Source: Vibrio inusitatus (GTDB lineage Bacteria; Pseudomonadota; Gammaproteobacteria; Enterobacterales; Vibrionaceae). From it: DNA of 64,000 nt. This document shows positions 61,589-64,000 of this stretch, one piece after another (position 1 is the stretch's first letter; each line of letters starts with the position of its first letter). The position numbers and the translations under genes were made by a program. Below the pieces are notes generated by a model, which was not told the DNA's origin, made no database searches, and worked only from the letters and a program-made list of their open reading frames with translations. The stretch spans positions 1,426,001 through 1,490,000 of the forward strand of contig AP024879.1 in assembly GCA_024346935.1 (NCBI GenBank). Reading direction: 5' to 3'.

Positions 61589-62551
61589 TTATCTATTGCT
61601 GATAACCTGAATTGCTTGGTTTGTTAATGCTTCGGTATAGTCATTGATTTTCCAATGGGTTGGACACCAGCCTTTGACGAAACGTTGAAAGTCGGCCCAT
61701 GCAATGCAAAACAGTGATCGCCATGCACTCTCCACCTCTTGAGCGTTGAGATTAGGTTGAGTGTTCTTGATAGCCTCTTTTAAGTGCCTAAAATAAGTAT
61801 CCAATATCCACTGCTCTTTTTGAGCGCACTGCTGTGGAGTGACTGCGCTACTCATAAATAGCGCGACATCTTTCATTGCACAGCCTTTACCTACATATTG
61901 AAAATCAACCGCGGCGGCTTTCTCGCCATCGGCGGTAAAACAGAAATTGGCTAGCTTTGCGTCCCCATGAACCAGAGTTTGAAAAGGTGCGCCTTTGAGG
62001 ATTTGATCTAGCTGTTGTGCATGCTCTTTCAATATTGAGTCTTCTAAAGCTTCGAGCTCATCGGGTCGCGTTTCGATATGCCAATACGTGCCAATGTCCC
62101 AAAGATTTTTGCCTTCGTTTTCAATATGAGTAGCGTGAAACCATGCCAGCCACTTTAAGCAAGCATTCAAATGCACATTATTGGCCTCAGTAGTGGTTTG
62201 GTTGTAACCCAACTGCTGTAAATCTTGCATCACTAACAAGCATGTACTCTCAGACTCAACAACCTTGATAGGTAGGGGAGCTGGACAGTTTGCATGAAGC
62301 TCGGGAGCAAAGTCTTGATACCAATGGAGCTCCACCTGATACGAGAGAACCTTTCGTTGATGGGATAGTGTGGTATTCCAACCCCTAGGATGGTTTTGTA
62401 TTTCAGGTAAGGTGATATGTTTAACGATGATGCTCATATCATCGATAAATAAGCGCACCAATTCACCATAGCCTCCCCACAAAGTTTGAATTTTTTGAGC
62501 ACTGTGAAGTTGCTTATAACCCAATTGTTGAATTAAAAGTGTGTAGTCCAT
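61589..62551 (-). CDS. Aminoglycoside phosphotransferase/ecdysteroid kinase-like protein
   Basis: A 320-residue kinase-fold protein: catalytic loop LVHGDAKLANFCF near 195 with the HGDxxxxN pattern and metal-binding AVDFQYVGKG near 215. The sequence groups with ecdysteroid kinase-like and choline/aminoglycoside kinases; bacterial substrates are unknown. Start ATG 62551 (MDYTLLIQQ) is chosen by length; ATG 62593 is in frame. Neither has a strong ribosome site. Confidence 0.8.
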   Translation of the reverse strand: MDYTLLIQQLGYKQLHSAQKIQTLWGGYGELVRLFIDDMSIIVKHITLPEIQNHPRGWNTTLSHQRKVLSYQVELHWYQDFAPELHANCPAPLPIKVVESESTCLLVMQDLQQLGYNQTTTEANNVHLNACLKWLAWFHATHIENEGKNLWDIGTYWHIETRPDELEALEDSILKEHAQQLDQILKGAPFQTLVHGDAKLANFCFTADGEKAAAVDFQYVGKGCAMKDVALFMSSAVTPQQCAQKEQWILDTYFRHLKEAIKNTQPNLNAQEVESAWRSLFCIAWADFQRFVKGWCPTHWKINDYTEALTNQAIQVISNR

Positions 62552-62702
62552 GATGAGGTAAACGACCTGCGAGTAGAGCGATGGTGTTGGCAATGTATCA
62601 TACAGACATAATTCATAGCTTAGTTTATTTGCAAGTAAAGACGGCTAGGCTAGAGCGCTTTCGCCGTATTAACACCATTTCCTGAGATAAACCTAAATAG
62701 TT

Positions 62703-62726
62703 TAGAGCTAGAGCTAGAGCTAGAGC
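62703..62726. repeat. Hexanucleotide repeat (TAGAGC) x4 at the batD stop
   Basis: Four exact tandem copies of TAGAGC. On the minus strand each copy reads CTCTAG in the batD frame, so the repeat supplies the batD stop codon and further in-frame stops after it. Confidence 0.85.
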
Positions 62727-64000
62727 TTAGCGAGTTGTTCTTTGTGTTGAGCAGTGTTGGTTCTAGCTTGCTCTATCAAATTAATTAATTCGCTGATATT
62801 CCATTTAGTAGGCACTTGCCCAAATACTGTCTGGTTCATTTTACTCATCTCCTGGCGAATACTCTGGGCGTCTTCCGGGGTTATATTGTGAGTGTTTAGC
62901 CATTGCTCTAGTAGCGATTGAGCCTTGATAGTATCTCTATTTTTAATCGATTTTATTAGCTCTGACTTTATAGGCTGGGGTTTAGCTTCGCTTTGATTGA
63001 CAGAGGAACATGAACCTTGCTTCCTTGCACGTAACCACATCATAGTAGAGAGTACCCACAAGCAGGCAAAGAGTGCGGTTAGCATTGGCCAATAGCCACT
63101 GTCTTTAATAGGTTGAGTGTTAGTCGTTGGTGGTTGCGATAAAAGAGGAACGCCAGCTGAAGAGCCGTTGGCATTGACTGTGACACTCAATCCTTTTACT
63201 TCACTCGTCTGTGCTTTTTTGTTTGCAGAGTCCCACCATTGGACAGGCACGCTTGGTAAGACAAATTCACCGCTTCTTTTGGCAATGAGCACCTGCTTGG
63301 TGATCATGGTTACTGAGCCGTCATCATTATTATTAAACGCGGGTTTCTCACTGTAGACACGAAAAGCCTCAGGATTATTGATGGTCAGATTTGGTAATTG
63401 CGAAGCACTGAGCCCAGTTGCAGTGAGTGCTATCGTTCGCGTAAGGGAATCGCCTTCGTCTATAACCACTGAATCATCTGAGAGCTCTTTATTGTTATCC
63501 AGTTGCCAACGTTGAGATAGATTTAACTTAGACGTTGGTAGCCATGCGCCGTGGTAGTCAGCGGGTATGGGAAGTACTTTCAAGGCGACTTGTGATGATT
63601 TCCCGTCAAGTGTAATGAGGCGGTTACCTGTACGACTATTTCCGTAGCGAACAGCTCCGGTCAATGTCGGAATTTTTATCGAAAAGTCACCGCTATTGTT
63701 TGCTGTTACTCGAAACTCTTGATCAATGATCAGCACCTCAACGCCATCAAGTACTGCTTGATACTGCTTAGGCTCTGATAGAGGTTCAATCTGTAAACCT
63801 GGCGCAAGGGGCTGGGTTAGGTTAGGGTTTTGCAATCTACGAGGATCTACCTTAACGATGATGCGAGCATCTAGTTTTGTGCTTTCATTGGGATACAGCT
63901 CTTTCTTGCCAATCTTTGAACGCACTTCAATGATATCGTCGGTGTTTGGCATTTGTTCGCCAACCGTAACGTTAAGTGTAATTGGGGTTGTTGTCGCTTC
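62720..64000 (-). CDS. batD: BatD-family protein, 5' end cut by window edge
   Basis: The frame is open to base 64000, so the start and signal peptide lie beyond the window; 426 residues are visible of a family near 550-600. It has repeated immunoglobulin-like beta domains (LYPNESTKLDARIIV, LKVLPIPADYHGAWLPTS, YSEKPAFNNNDDGSVTMITKQVLIAKRSGEFVLPSVPVQWWD), a membrane helix (YWPMLTALFACLWVLSTMMWL) and a cytosolic tail. BatD works with BatA/BatB VWA proteins and a MoxR ATPase in the aerotolerance cluster of the cell envelope; those genes should lie to the right. An ATG at 63952 is internal. Confidence 0.85.
   Translation of the reverse strand, partial: EATTTPITLNVTVGEQMPNTDDIIEVRSKIGKKELYPNESTKLDARIIVKVDPRRLQNPNLTQPLAPGLQIEPLSEPKQYQAVLDGVEVLIIDQEFRVTANNSGDFSIKIPTLTGAVRYGNSRTGNRLITLDGKSSQVALKVLPIPADYHGAWLPTSKLNLSQRWQLDNNKELSDDSVVIDEGDSLTRTIALTATGLSASQLPNLTINNPEAFRVYSEKPAFNNNDDGSVTMITKQVLIAKRSGEFVLPSVPVQWWDSANKKAQTSEVKGLSVTVNANGSSAGVPLLSQPPTTNTQPIKDSGYWPMLTALFACLWVLSTMMWLRARKQGSCSSVNQSEAKPQPIKSELIKSIKNRDTIKAQSLLEQWLNTHNITPEDAQSIRQEMSKMNQTVFGQVPTKWNISELINLIEQARTNTAQHKEQLAKL

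Noticed and set aside
1..64000. Mobile elements, prophage or integron features
   Set aside because: I found no transposase, integrase, attC-like sites or tRNA-flanked attachment repeats in the window; the relics at 32 and 33.8 kb show deletion, not insertion.

Overview
The window looks like chromosomal DNA from a marine gammaproteobacterium of the Vibrio type. The reasons are moderate A+T content, gammaproteobacterial-style gene sets, a csrB-type regulatory RNA with an upstream UvrY/VarA-like box, a solitary SoxR, a YjbH-type envelope protein and many LysR/AraC regulators. This is inferred from gene content; species cannot be fixed from the sequence alone. I see no rRNA, tRNA, CRISPR array, prophage or intact insertion sequence. 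Both ends cut through genes: a YjbH-family gene at the left edge and batD at the right edge.

Layout, 1-10 kb: envelope genes (yjbH end, a lipoprotein, a small beta-barrel), an EamA exporter translationally coupled to an Ada-like methyltransferase, a YjiH membrane protein, a GFA-family protein, then a 1.1 kb gene-free stretch. That stretch holds a csrB-type RNA (about 25 GGA motifs) and a three-copy array of paired inverted REP-like hairpins; an MscS channel follows. 10-18 kb: a complete caa3-type cytochrome c oxidase locus (coxB, coxA, ctaG, coxC, DUF2909, SURF1, a SCO-like protein, ctaA, ctaB), interrupted by ten copies of a heptanucleotide. 18-25 kb: a VOC protein, a kduD/RpiB-like isomerase pair behind two KdgR-like palindromes, curA, a di-haem peroxidase, an iron alcohol dehydrogenase and soxR.

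25-46 kb: a mosaic of single genes and short operons. These include a GNAT-HAD fusion, a metallophosphoesterase lipoprotein, a UbiB-type kinase, a decayed catalase tail behind a peroxiredoxin, gene debris at 33.8 kb, a homocysteine methyltransferase/BCCT pair, a START/glycosyltransferase pair, HD and ASCH proteins, a DUF3179 protein, and a binding protein plus HisC paralogue opposite a LysR gene. 46-50 kb: a SulP anion transporter with a Usp protein and a terminator-like hairpin in its leader.

50-61 kb is the most distinctive block. It is a Ugp-like ABC importer (binding protein, two permeases, ATPase) in one operon with an inositol-monophosphatase-family enzyme and a secreted glycerophosphodiesterase that carries two carbohydrate-binding modules. 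A divergent ROK regulator and a candidate operator sit upstream, followed by a GH3 beta-glucosidase with its own divergent AraC regulator. I infer an outside-to-inside pathway for a glycerophosphodiester joined to a polyol or sugar. The right end holds a phosphotransferase-fold kinase and batD.
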